Part shown: in pieces, positions 42,019 through 62,087 of the stretch
How positions within the stretch are numbered: position 1 is the stretch's first letter
Layout: each line of letters begins with the position of its first letter
Position numbers and translations under genes: made by a program
From: Linanthus parryae
Taxonomy: Eukaryota > Streptophyta > Magnoliopsida > Ericales > Polemoniaceae
Assembly: GCA_023055425.1 (NCBI GenBank)
Contig: JALGPY010000014.1
Span: 1,056,501 to 1,120,500, forward strand
Reading direction: 5' to 3'
DNA: 64,000 nt
The notes under the pieces: generated by a model
The model's input: only the letters and a program-made list of their open reading frames with translations
Told to the model about the DNA's origin: nothing
Databases searched by the model: none

Positions 42019-42180
42019 TTCACTGAGTCACTTTGACTCGATGATTTGGAAAGCAAAATGATGTAAATTTCGAATATTTTTTCATGGTGTTGTAGAGTAA
42101 AAGTTTCTCTACGACATGGCGAAAAAATTATCAAAAAAGCGTATCATTTTGCTATCAAAACCACCGGTCAAAATGACCCA
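42019..42180. mobile_element. Fold-back MITE, copy A
   Basis: About 160 bp with inverted arms: GGAAAGCAAAATGAT near the left and ATCATTTTGCTATC near the right, with TTTTTTCATGGTGTTGTAGAG facing CTCTACGACATGGCGAAAAAA around a short loop. It is homologous to copy B at 42863-43022. Confidence 0.7.
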
Positions 42181-42352
42181 TATACGAGTTGGAGTGGTAA
42201 ATATTACTATCACCGACGCAGCCTAAACCCCAACATCACAGTCATCACTTCTTCTTTACATAACGAACATTTCGAAACTGCTCACAGAGAGAGAGAGATT
42301 CCAATTTTCCATGGACGAATTCAGATCCAAGTCCTACGCCGATCGAAGTCCT
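42181..42352 (+). pseudogene. Broken 5' copy of the DUF3511 gene
   Basis: It carries the same leader (CACCGACGCAGCCTAAACCC, CATCACAGTCATCACTTCTT) and start codon context as the intact gene, and the first codons read MDEFRSKSYAD against MDDFRSKSYAD. Homology ends about 13 codons in, where repeat module R3 begins. The resulting 93-codon frame (42311-42592) is a chimera of gene start and repeat with no DUF3511 domain. The copy probably arose by tandem duplication together with the upstream fold-back element. Confidence 0.75.
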
Positions 42353-42835
42353 ACGGTCCCAACCGGAGGGCTTCCTCGTAGGCGTCTTCCACAGCCACCG
42401 GCATCTTCGTCGTCGTATTCCCCGCAACGACACAGTCGTATCTTCTCCATATTCGTCCTCTCCGTCACCTCCGTTTCTCTCGGACTCTCTCTCTCTCTCT
42501 CTCAGCCTCTCTCTCTCTTTATCTTTCTATTTTTTTGTCTGTGTAGTCTGGATTTTGTGAGAGATACAAGCCTGAATTGGCGCGAGAAATAGGTTTACTC
42601 GTTAGAGTGGGTTAGACGTGGGGTATTTCTTGTAAGGACAAAATGGTCAATAGGTCTCCTTAACTTACCAAAAAGAAAAATTACGAAAAATAGAAAAATC
42701 GTCCCAAACTTGGGGAGAAACAGAAGAAACATAGCAACAATAGTGAGTAGACATGATCATAGGTAAAGGGGCAAAAAACAAAAATTCGAGAAATAGAAAG
42801 CATCCTCATCCACTACCACTCCGTCCCATCTCTCT
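42353..42835. repeat. Dispersed repeat module R3
   Basis: It matches R1 at 28.77-29.25 kb in order: a TCTTCGTCGTC region, CT-rich tract, GTGAGAGATACAAG, TTTCTTGTAAGGACAAAATGG and AAAATCGTCCCAAA. It separates the broken and intact DUF3511 5' ends. Confidence 0.6.
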
Positions 42836-42862
42836 TGCACCATTTGAACTTTTACAATTATT

Positions 42863-43022
42863 CATTCGGTCGCTTTGGTCCGGTAATTTGGATAGCAAAA
42901 CTTTACAATTTTTAGATAACTTTTCCGCGGTGCCGTAGCATAACTCTTACTCTACAATACCATATAAAATTATCGAAAAATTACATCGTTTTGCGAACCA
43001 AATCAGAGTCAAATGACCGAAT
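42863..43022. mobile_element. Fold-back MITE, copy B, in the DUF3511 promoter
   Basis: Ends are inverted: TTCGGTCGCTTTGG.CC on the left and a CAAATGACCGAAT right end, with ATAGCAAAA / TTTTGCGAAC inside. It lies about 140 bp upstream of the DUF3511 start codon and is diverged from copy A. Confidence 0.7.
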
Positions 43023-43162
43023 TGTGGATAAAAAAGTCTAAATGATGCAAAAGATGTGAGACAGAGTGGCATGTTATTGTCACCGACGCAGCCTAAACCC
43101 CCCAATATCACAGTCATCACTTCTTCTTCTTCTTCACACAGAGAGAGAGATTAGAATCTTCC

Positions 43163-43522
43163 ATGGACGATTTCAGATCCAAGTCCTACGCCGATGGAAG
43201 AACACAAACGGAGCCCCACAACCCTCCTCCGGCGGGTCTCCAAGATCTCAGATGTCACAGCGCTTCCTACGCTTCTTCTTCTTCAAACCCACCAACGACC
43301 CAGATGGGTTTCTCCTCCAGAGAGGTGAAATTCAAGAAAGGCAAGTCCACAAACGGGTCCGAATCGAAGAACTGGAGCTTGACCGACCCGGAATTGCAGA
43401 GGAAGAAGCGGGTCGCTAGCTACAAGGCGTATACAGTTGAAGGGAAGGTGAAAGGTTCGTTTAGGAAGAGCTTTAGGTGGATCAAAGACAGGTACAATCT
43501 CGTTGTTCATGGTTGGAGGTGA
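43163..43522 (+). CDS. DUF3511 domain protein (119 aa)
   Basis: A single-exon gene. The N-terminal half is Ser/Pro-rich and probably disordered. The conserved DUF3511 block spans roughly residues 72-118, with SLTDPELQRKKRVASYKAY, GKVKGSFRKSFRWIK and the C-terminal VVHGW. Length and layout match the plant family, whose members are small basic proteins of unknown biochemical role. The start is the ATG in CCATGGACG after a CT/GA-rich leader; the upstream broken copy preserves the same ATG and leader. Downstream are a GAT microsatellite right after the stop (43520-43545) and AATAAA at 43630-43635. No TATA box is evident. The CDS carries no frameshift or internal stop. Confidence 0.9.
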   Translation: MDDFRSKSYADGRTQTEPHNPPPAGLQDLRCHSASYASSSSNPPTTQMGFSSREVKFKKGKSTNGSESKNWSLTDPELQRKKRVASYKAYTVEGKVKGSFRKSFRWIKDRYNLVVHGWR

Positions 43523-43629
43523 TGATGATGATGATGATGATGATCAAATCTCATACTCCATGTTGTTGTTTATTTGATATGCTTGTGTGTGTTTTTACTG
43601 ATTTGGGGGAGGTAAGTGTAGATTATTAA

Positions 43630-43635
43630 AATAAA
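43630..43635 (+). terminator. Poly(A) signal of the DUF3511 gene
   Basis: AATAAA lies 108 nt after the stop codon, the first canonical signal on the plus strand. Confidence 0.55.
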
Positions 43636-43639
43636 TATG

Positions 43640-44429
43640 AATTTCGTTTTACATTATAAAGAGACATGAATCTGTTGTGTAGATTGTGTTGGAGAATTAA
43701 TGAAGAGTGTAGCTCTTGAAAAAGCAAGCTTTCCTTTTTTAGCATCAATTGTGAAATAGAGTAAAATGACTGATGTGGGTAGTTTTTTTTGTGTGAATTA
43801 TGAGTTACTACTTTTTTAGTTCATCTGCTTTTAGATATGAGGAATTTGGAAGCTTGTTGATACAATAGGTTATCAAAAATGGTGCTTCAATGATTTGCTA
43901 TAGACTGTGCAAAATTTTCATTGCTCCTATATATGTGTTCTATGCCTGAAATGGTGTTGTATCCCACAAGTAGTCACATACCAGAATCTCAATGTTTTGA
44001 CTAAAAAGTGATAAGAGGCGGACTCCTATGTCCTCCTGGTGGTGGAGTTTTGGATGTCTGTGTCTGCAAGTGGCTGGCGGAGTGATTGAGATAAACTGTG
44101 GGACCGGGTCATCATACTGCTCACAACCACCCATTTCAAAAACCAGATTATAAATTAAACCAATAATGCGGTATCCAAACAAGGCCAGTATCTAACATGT
44201 TGTCGATTTCACTCAAAGCTTAGCTTATGGTTTTTACTACTATATTTAGTAGTTAGTACTAATGTTTAGCTCATAGTAACAAACTAGCATTGAGTATAAC
44301 ACCTGCTCCAATTATCTGCTGCTAGGTTAGTTGCCTAGTTTGGTATTACCGGTATTGGTACTCTTAAGTCATTGCCTACCTCACATAGGTAATGGAATTT
44401 CAGACCACTTACTTTTCTTTGGGCTTTCC
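43640..44429. other. Intergenic DNA, no gene seen
   Basis: AT-rich sequence without recognisable coding or structural RNA. A CCTTGTTTGGATACC-type end at about 44169-44183 (minus) could be one terminus of a small TIR element, but I found no matching partner. Confidence 0.4.
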
Positions 44430-45360
44430 ATTATGCCTTATGATTCATTCATTGTTTATGGAATCCTCGAACTTTCTAACCCTTCCATCGAGGCTTTTCC
44501 TTTCTCCATATTTACTGATGATCCATAGTTGTTTCGCGGTTGGAAACAGATCCAATAACTTTAATTCTGAAATGGTTGGGCACTATTATAGTTGCTATCT
44601 ACTACCTATATGATTCACACCATTATTTTTCGGGTTTAGGATTTTATGATGCAAAAAATTCGTAAGGTTTATTGCATTCATCGTGGTATTGAGTGTGTGC
44701 CTTGGAACCCCCATACAGAATTCCTCATTCCCAGTGAATGTCTCTGTGCCTAAGATATCATTCCCAAGACCTCCTAGGCTCGTTCTCTTTGTTCACTACC
44801 TTATGTTTGAGATTCTGTACTGGGTTAGAGTTTGGAATGGTAGAAGTAGTAACTTTTCCCAACGTCTATCGATGCCAGGTCCCAATAGGTGCTGTGAGGG
44901 CAATTTTGCCTTCTGATTCATTCATTGTTTATGGAATCCTCAAACTCTCTAACCCTTCCGTTGAAGCTCTTCCTTTCTCCATTATTACTGATATCCACAG
45001 TTGTTTCGCGGTTGGGAACAAATCCATCAACTTCAATGCTGAAATGGTTGGAAATGATTGGGCACCGTTTTAGTATTAGTTACTATCTACTTATGAGTAT
45101 TAGATTCAAACCCTTATTTCAGGTTTAGGACTTTATGATGCAGAAAAGTGGTTGGGTTTATTGCATTCATTGTGGTATTGAGTATGTTTCTTGGAAACTA
45201 CATGTACATCTCCGAGTCTCTTCTCTGTGCGCAAGATACACATATGTTCACTGCATCATGTCTGAGGTTCTGTACTGGATTAGAGTTTGGAATGGTAGAA
45301 TTAGTACCGATCTCCCATTTGTATCAGTTCCTGGTCCCAATACAGGTAGAAGTTCTCGTG
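44430..45360. repeat. Tandem duplication (2 x about 460-470 bp)
   Basis: Unit 1 (44430-44901) and unit 2 (44902-45360) align throughout. Shared anchors are GATTCATTCATTGTTTATGG, TTGTTTCGCGGTTGG, TTATGATGCA.AAA, TTTATTGCATTCAT and TTAGAGTTTGGAATGGTAGA. They differ by numerous substitutions. The repeated sequence has no open frame kept in both copies. Confidence 0.85.
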
Positions 45361-45531
45361 TCATTTCTCTTTCAGTATACATTTCATAGAATCTACATAA
45401 GCGAGGTGGACAACATCGTGTGATAGGTTTCCTGATTTGCTATTTAGCTAGAAGATAATGCAACGTGTGCTTTGAAATCAATTTATTCAAATGCATGGAA
45501 AGTAACTTACCTGATGAGAATCAGTGGCTAC

Positions 45532-45923
45532 TCAAGGTGTCAAAGGGCCGGTCCGGGTCGCGCTTGTAGGAGGGCTGGGAGGGGGCAGGGCTGCTGTGTG
45601 AGGAATGTGATCCGGACCGGTTAGGGGCTAAAAGCCCTTGGGTTCAGGACCGGGAGGGCCCCGGGCCGGTTGGCTAAAAATGGTCAATAATTTTAAAGAT
45701 AGCTCATTTGGGGGGGGGGGGGGGGGGGGGGGGAGGGGGGGGGGCTTCTTCTGTGAGGGGGCCGGATCAGGCTGGTCTAGGCTGCTGGGGGGTTAAACGT
45801 GACCCAGACCGGTTCCGGGGCCGGGCTACTGTCTAGGGAGGCGGGCTGAGGCTGGGTTGGTGTTCTGGGGGCCGGGCTGGGCCGGTTTTGCCCGCGGCCC
45901 GGCCCTCCCCTCTTGACACCATG
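45532..45923. mobile_element. GC-rich TIR element with a 24-G run
   Basis: The ends are inverted: GGTGTCAAAGGGCCGGTCC on the left and, read back from the right, GGTGTCAAGAGGGGAGGGCC. The interior is packed with GGGCCGG words, far from the AT-rich surroundings, and holds G24 (45710-45733), one A and G10 (45735-45744). No coding sequence. I could not identify a target duplication. Confidence 0.6.
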
Positions 45924-46940
45924 AGTACCTACTAGTCTGGATGAGTTTGAAATCGCAGAAAGGCATAAAACCCTAGCTTCCATGCAGTAGTCATCTTATT
46001 ATGCTTGCGCCGAACAAAGCAATCTTCCTCTTAAACAATGCTACTTTCTTCTGTTTGGAGTTTGTTGTTTGTTGTTTGTCTATTTGTTTCTAATATGGAC
46101 AGTGGCATTGTCTTTTGTATGAACAGCTATTAGTTGAAAACCATTGGCATTGTTCGGCTACTCCCTGTGTCTTCATTCATGGTCTCCAACCTATATGCCA
46201 TTCCAAAATAGAAACCAACGGAACAGTGGATGATAAGTATTTGCTTATAGTTTGGATTTTCCCGATATTGAACTGTAAGGATAGTTCAAATGTCAAGTTG
46301 TTGACTTCTGTTTTGTCATTCACAGTTGGACTTGCTTTGACAGAACAGGCTTCATCATGTCTGTTTACCACACCTTCTCTTTGCATATTGTTGCTTGTTC
46401 CTAGTGTCTGAGTACTAATCTTCCTGAGCTCCTCCGCCATTTTTGTTTGCAACGGCTTGGAAATATCTATTTTTAGGACCGGACTAGCTTAGATTAGCCG
46501 GATATGATTGCACTGTGTTGACTGAAGTATAATTAATTATGTGTTTGGTTTTGTGCAATATTGATTCACTACAAACGTAAACAGTCCAATCCAGCTTATC
46601 CGGTGCTGTAAGATGGGACTCATTTACGGTATTCAACCCCATCTTCTGACTATTTAACCAGACAAACACAATATTAACAATATTAAGTCCAGTCCGAGCT
46701 AATACTGCTAGTCCTGGAAAATCAAACGTACCATAGAGACCAAAAATCAGAGATAGCGATTGTGGTTTCTGTAATTTCTAAAGATGAACTGTACTTTAAC
46801 AGATCAAGTGTAATTATTAGTGTAACAAATTCCCCATTTGAGATGTTCATTACAAGTAACGAAAATGACGGAAGTAATGACGTCGAACAAGTCATTTAGC
46901 TTCCCTCAGGCACTCCAACCCACTGAATTTTAGTTACTGG
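45924..46940. other. Intergenic DNA, possible small TIR element
   Basis: No gene recognised. At about 46475-46717 the left end AGGACCGGACTAGCTTAGAT and the right end (reverse complement) AGGACTAGCAGTATTAGCTC are loosely inverted, which suggests an old MITE. Confidence 0.35.
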
Positions 46941-46941
46941 T

Positions 46942-47570
46942 CACACGGAGGGTCATCTATAGGGATGGCAATGCAGTCCGCTCCACACGGAGGGTCGTCT
47001 ATAGGGATGGCAAAGCAGTTTGCTCCGATTTGAGATCCGGGGTGATCTAGGCCTAAAGGAGTGGTCCGAATTCGATATATTTGTTTTCGGGTCGGATTTT
47101 GATCATAAAAATGTGATCCGTTCGGATTTCGGACCGGGTTCGCATCATAAGTGTAAATATCTGTTGATCCAATCCCATCTCGTTCTTACATATAATATAG
47201 TTATTATAAAATATAGACATATCTGACCTTGTGTGTTAGCGACATTACAAAGATGCCACTTGTTTGGTTTGGATATCCGATCCATTTGCATTGATTCGTG
47301 AACTGTTATGCTAATAGATCGGATTCGGATTCTTTCTCTGATCTTCACAAGATCCAATTCGAATGAGAACGAATTCTGATCAAGAGGGTACATTTCGGAT
47401 TCGGATTGAATTCTATTACTGATCTGATCTGTTGCCATTGATCTGTGATGATCCGTGGGCGGATGCTAATGGAGTAGATTCAGATTATTTCTCTGATATT
47501 CTTTAAAAAACCAATTTGTATCCGAACGGATTCGAATTCGAATCAAGAGGGTACATTTTGAATTCCGATC
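46942..47570. mobile_element. GATCCG-rich element, second copy, with a 42-bp tandem start
   Basis: The left end GGGATGGCAA and dense GATCCG / CGGATTCG words match the 27.75 kb element; a TTGCCATTGATC word near 47433 mirrors the left end. The start is duplicated: CACACGGAGGGTC.TCTATAG to about GCTC repeats at 46942 and 46984 with a 42-bp period. Confidence 0.55.
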
Positions 47571-48480
47571 GGATTAGTACACAATCCCTAGTCGCCTATG
47601 CCACACCATCGTACTTCTCTTTCTGTTGCGTCCATCATTTCTTTATCACTCCGAAGGCATCACCAAGATATTTTTTTCCCGAAAATGCAACTTCGATAAA
47701 TAAAGAGATAACCGTACACAAAGACGAGCCAACGAAATGACGGCCAATCAAGCACAAACTGTCGGCAAAAACACAAACTAGAGCAACGGAACCAAAAAAT
47801 GTGGTACCCCTTAACTTCGTGACACAGTTTGTCTCTATGTTGATTATTGTTGCCTCACTAGTGAGAAATTGAGAATCATATTAATAGCACAAAAAAGAAG
47901 GTTGGCTGCAACATTTCAGATACGCGAGATCACCAGCTAATCCTCATACGACCTTTAAACGCCTTGCAATATATTGAAAGTTGCTAAACGATATGTAGAA
48001 ATATGTAATTATATGATAAATCAAATGCATATGAAACGAGACAATAAAACGCTAGGAGCTCCATCCGATGACAAGAAGCTGTTGAGCATTTATGGTTGAC
48101 CGCGTTGGAGAGCATCACCGTGGCCTTTGATAATGATGTCGACGATGTGGCACTCTCTTTCCACATGCCATTGCCTCTGTTTTACGAGGAGCCCCTGTGG
48201 GATTGCCATAACATACGAAGGGAAGCAATATATTGCAGTAGTAACGAACTAGGCTATCTCGAGTGGGACGAAACAGCTGAATCCGAATGTATCGGATTTG
48301 AACTAACTATGATATCTCCCAAAAACTAGGGAGGCCACTTGGAGCATTAAAAGACTCAATTGGAACAAGGACAAGGAATGACAAACAAAAGGTCAGCGAC
48401 TATTTTGTCCCCTTAACACAGTTGTCGTGCGCACCCGGAGGGTAAGGGCAAATTACCCCCTTCAATCTAAGGTCATGCAA
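47571..48480. other. Intergenic DNA, no gene seen
   Basis: A 77-codon frame at 48096-48329 (+) has non-repetitive, coding-like composition (LPLFYEEPLWDCHNI) but no family I recognise and no visible exons around it. I leave it unannotated as a gene. Confidence 0.35.
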
Positions 48481-48488
48481 CATAGTTG

Positions 48489-48713
48489 CAGTGCGCACCA
48501 GAAAGGGTAGCTGCTGCTAGATGCTGCAGCTACCTTTCGGGTGCGCACTGTATAAATTCTCACTCTGGTACAATAGCGTGCAAACCACAGTCTGGGAAAA
48601 TCCCGGACCGAGTCGCTGTTGAGAAGGCCAATAGGCACCCCTTGGGGTTGGCCCGAGGTTTGAACTCAAGACCTCAGGCAAATCCCGACCAACTCAACTA
48701 CACCCTTAAGGGT
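48489..48713 (-). mobile_element. tRNA-derived SINE with a 3' hairpin
   Basis: On the minus strand an A-box-like TAGTTGAGTTGG (48700-48689) and a B-box-like GAGTTCAAACC (48667-48657) are spaced as in a tRNA-type pol III promoter. Downstream lies a strong hairpin (48550-48489), with arms starting CAGTGCGCACC on each side and running about 28 nt with few mismatches. There is no poly(A) tail. This fits a plant SINE ending in a structured tail. Confidence 0.6.
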
Positions 48714-49254
48714 ACAGTTGCACTATATTACCCCTAACCAAGCCAAAGCAAAGCGATAATAACATTGTCAGAACCAAGTTCACTAGATCAAAACTTTTAC
48801 ACCACGGAAACCCAGCATCCACGACCAAGTGTCTTAGCAATGGTAAAATTTAAAGGAAAAACTTCATGATAACGAAAAAAAATACAATTGCAAATTTACA
48901 GTTCCAAGTCAACAGATTTAAACCCAATAATCTTCCAACAATAAAACAGAGAGATTCTCAAGGTTATATAGACTTCATCAGAATGTGACAGACCGAGTAT
49001 CTAAACATCTTACCTTGATAGGGGTCGGTTTAGCTAGTAATCTGCTTCTCCGGTTTTCTTCTTTTCTTATTTTGATCACAGGTCCAAAGACAGCATCGTT
49101 ATCAGCGAAATAATTCCTTTGGGGGCTGGGTTCCAAGTCACTACTACTTTAACACCAATTCATGTTTTAAGATCCTAATGAGAACCCTATCATCCATTGT
49201 CTAGCACACATGACAGTTTATATGATTTACAAGAATGTGAAAATGATGGCAGCC
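48714..49254. other. Downstream flank of the kinase gene
   Basis: Probably contains the 3'UTR of the casein kinase gene. No canonical minus-strand AATAAA is evident, so the cleavage site is not placed. Confidence 0.4.
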
Positions 49255-58858
<9,604 letters not shown>

Positions 58859-59228
58859 CAGAAGAATAAACAAACTAAAAAACAAACCCTAACTCAGAGA
58901 GAGAGAGAGAGAGAAGAGGAGTGAATTCGAAGAGGTGGAGATCTAGGGTTTTAGCAATCGGAGAGGAGGAGAGAAGAGACGGAGAGAGAGAGGTCGCCGG
59001 ACATGACGGTGGTGGTGGTGGTGGTGGTGGTGGTGGTGGTGGTGGTGGTGGTGACAGATAAGGCGGAGAGATACAGAGAGGGAGTGTCAGAGAGAGAGAG
59101 AGAGAGAGTGGGGTTTGGGTTTGGGGGTTTGATCTAAACCGAAGCGAAAACGAGAGTTTGCGGACTGACTGATGGGTGAATCGAATCGACAACTGTCTCA
59201 GGGGTAAAATGGTCAAGTGAGGAAACAT
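58859..59228 (-). promoter_or_regulatory. Kinase leader with GGT/CCA repeat and a uORF
   Basis: Upstream of the ATG at 58858 the minus strand is CT-rich, with a CCA (GGT on plus) microsatellite at about 59010-59053 and CT runs at 58899-58915 and 59090-59108. A short uORF starts at 59004 and stops at 58953-58951 (17 codons), out of frame with the kinase. No TATA box is clear, as is usual for housekeeping-type promoters. Confidence 0.5.
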
Positions 59229-60446
59229 TGGGCCTTTTGAGGCCCATTTTGAAGTTGATGGGCCAGGGAAGCCCAGACCAATTGGGCCTAATCAGATGAA
59301 AGAGAACATAATGAGAGCTTATTAGACTCTCTCACTTGATGTTGTTGGGTTTAGTTTGAATTCCGCGATGAAAATCGGTGTGACCGTTGCTGGTGATTAC
59401 TCTTCTCTGAAGAGATGATAGCTAAGGAGCTCATAGGTTCGGTTTTGGCGGGCTTTTCCAACCTCCTCATATTCAGTATAAACATGATTAGCAACTATGG
59501 TCTTTTGGCAGTGTTGTTCTTTTCTTTTTGTTTGTTTGGAATGTTTGGATGTTTAAACTTTGTTGTGTTTTGGCCTGCACGTTGAGGCCGATTGATTGTT
59601 TTGTTTTTAATTGAAGTTCTACTTTTTAGGAAAAGAAAACAACTATTGTCTTGAATAATGATTCAACTCAAGATGTGAAAGACATACGAGCTCGTTATCT
59701 GCGAAAGCTCATTGTGTGTGTGAGTGGTGTGAATTGAGAGGATTGTTGAGATATAAGTGTATACAGTTATTGTACTAGTGAAATTCCTCTCTCGTTCTAT
59801 ACACGTAGGCGATTTGACGAAGCATTTTGAAATTCGTATATTTATTTTCTTGTTCTCCTATATAAAACAGCTGCTTTATGATATTTCTCGATTTTCGGTT
59901 TCTCATAAAATATTAAAATCCCCACTCTTGAAGCAGGTTAGTGGATAAGAAATAAACTGAGATTACAATCGAAAACTAATTGTAGAGCACAAGTTGTCAC
60001 GTGTTTTTCTTGTCGATCAAGGTTGAAGAGTAATCATTTGAACACGGAGAGATTAAATTTAAAGAAGTACATTTAAAGTCCATTCCATTTCTTAACAAAA
60101 TATGGCGATATCGATAGATGGTCAGTATACTCGAGAAGGCACCAACCATACACCAATTATGCCAATAAGAACATGTAAATCTGCGTACTTAAACATGCCC
60201 GCCATGCCTCAGTTGTGTAAGACCTCATACTTAACAAAGGCACTAGCCGTGTACGAACGAGTTGTGTTGAACCACCTAGTCAAGTTGGGATCGAAGTAGC
60301 TTCTATCTCTCACAAGCAAGTCGTTCGTGACATCATTCAATTTGCAACCAGTTCTAAGATATGACTCGATCAATATCATGTTAAGGTACACAAGTCAGCA
60401 ACTGAATTTCACTGACGTGTCATGTTAAGGTACACAAGTCAGCAAC
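59229..60446. other. Intergenic DNA, no gene seen
   Basis: No recognisable gene. A 65-codon frame at 60102-60299 (+) is unrecognised. At 60378-60446 a 43-bp unit (CATGTTAAGGTACACAAGTC and following) is tandemly repeated; the second unit was later split by the hAT element. Confidence 0.45.
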
Positions 60447-61744
60447 CAGGGCCGGCCTTCCCCTTAGGCAGGTTAGGCAGCCGCCTAAGGCCCCAAGCCG
60501 GGGAAGGCCCCCGATTATCTAGATTTAATGTGTATTAACTTACATATAAAATTAGATAACTTTTGAGATAAATTTGACCTTTGAAAAAAAAACTAATACG
60601 AAAAGAAAATTGTGGAAATAAAAGGCCACGATTGATGAGGAGAGAGAGGACCGAGGTTTTTAGGAGGAAGTTAAAGAGGATTTTTGGGAGGAAGTTCAGA
60701 TTTATTGAGAGTTAATGGGGGAGAAAAATTAGGAATGAAGTTACATTAGGAAAAGATAATGATGATATTTGGTTAAGAAAGAGAATTTGAGCGTTTATGA
60801 GTCTAAAGATTGATTGGAAAGCTACAATTTTGGGGAAGAATCAATAAATTTTCCCTAGTATTTAAACAAGTGTTGATTTTTCCTAAAAAAAACTCCGGCG
60901 GATTTCTTTTTTTAGGGATTTTTTTTTCCCAGTATTTTTTCTTAGAATCTAGTATTTTTTTTTATCAACGGAGGATTCATATTTCAACAAGCTTAACTTT
61001 TTCTTTTCCTTTCATTTTGTTTTTTGAGAAACATTTTAACTTTTACTTTCCTGAAAGAAAGAATTAACTTTTTTGAGAAACAAAAAAGAATTAATTTTTT
61101 TTTGAGAAAAAAAAGTTATTGACTTTTACCATAAAGTACATATCTTTTAATTACTAATTCTTAGTTTTTTTTTATAATATATACCAATTGTTTGAGATTT
61201 TTATTCATCTAATCATCTAAGGTTATGATTTCAGCTTTCTAATTCAAGTAAATCATAATTTGAAGCATTCATGCAACAACCCTGAATATTTTGAAATAGA
61301 TCAAAATATTTTGAGTACTCAACTATTTTTTTACATAAAATTTAGATTATGTTGTTTCAAAAGTAAAGTCAATAATCTCTCAAAAAAATGAAGTTACTAA
61401 ACACACAACTGTCCAGGTCAAAAGAACGATGGAGGGACTAGGATATTTTTTTGAGATTGGATCAGATACACTATCAATTTTCTTAGGCAAAGATACAATA
61501 TCAATTGAGAATGAAATACTTATACATTTAGTTTTATAAAAAAATACTTATATTTCTCAAAAGAAAAAAGAAAAAAAGAAAAAAAAAAACTTAACAAGTT
61601 TTGATTTTGTCAGTTTAGTTAATATGTGTTCATCTAAAATGTGAGAAAATAAATTTGAAGTAAGCAATGCTACATATTTAATTTACCAATAGGCCCCAAT
61701 TAAAAATTTCGCCTAGGGCCCTTAAAATTCTTGAGACGGCCCTG
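60447..61744. mobile_element. Non-autonomous hAT element (1298 bp)
   Basis: The ends are inverted: CAGGGCCGGCC on the left and CAGGGCCGTCTC read from the right. Subterminal words GCCTAAGGCCCC and CCTAGGCG echo each other. It is flanked by the perfect 8-bp duplication TCAGCAAC (60439-60446 and 61745-61752), the hAT signature. The interior is AT-rich with A/T runs and no transposase frame. Confidence 0.9.
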
Positions 61745-62087
61745 TCAGCAACTGAATTTCACGTGGCAGGACTAGTCCAAATGATTAATATCTCGAGAGA
61801 AAAGATAGAGAGAGGTGTCCAACACCAATCAAATCTCTAAATCATTTTCATCTTTGACTCCTTGCTTGCTATTATTGGGGCTAAAGTGAATCAATCATCA
61901 AGGCACATGGCACCAGCATAGGGTTGCACTGAGATAGTACATAACAGTGCAAAACCCAATTAGCACCGCTAATTACCATCACTTTCTATATAAAGAAAGT
62001 GACCCATATCACTAAGGGGACAAACCAAATATATGGATTATCCTAACATCTTATCACTACATAGTCATTTCAAGAAAACTCGAGAAG

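Noticed and set aside
48096..48329. 77-codon frame with coding-like composition
   Set aside because: No recognised family and no neighbouring exons; kept only as a note.
58875..59228. 117-codon frame with a poly-Pro run upstream of the kinase
   Set aside because: It is the translated CCA/CT-rich leader; it lacks an ATG of its own in frame and is out of frame with the kinase.
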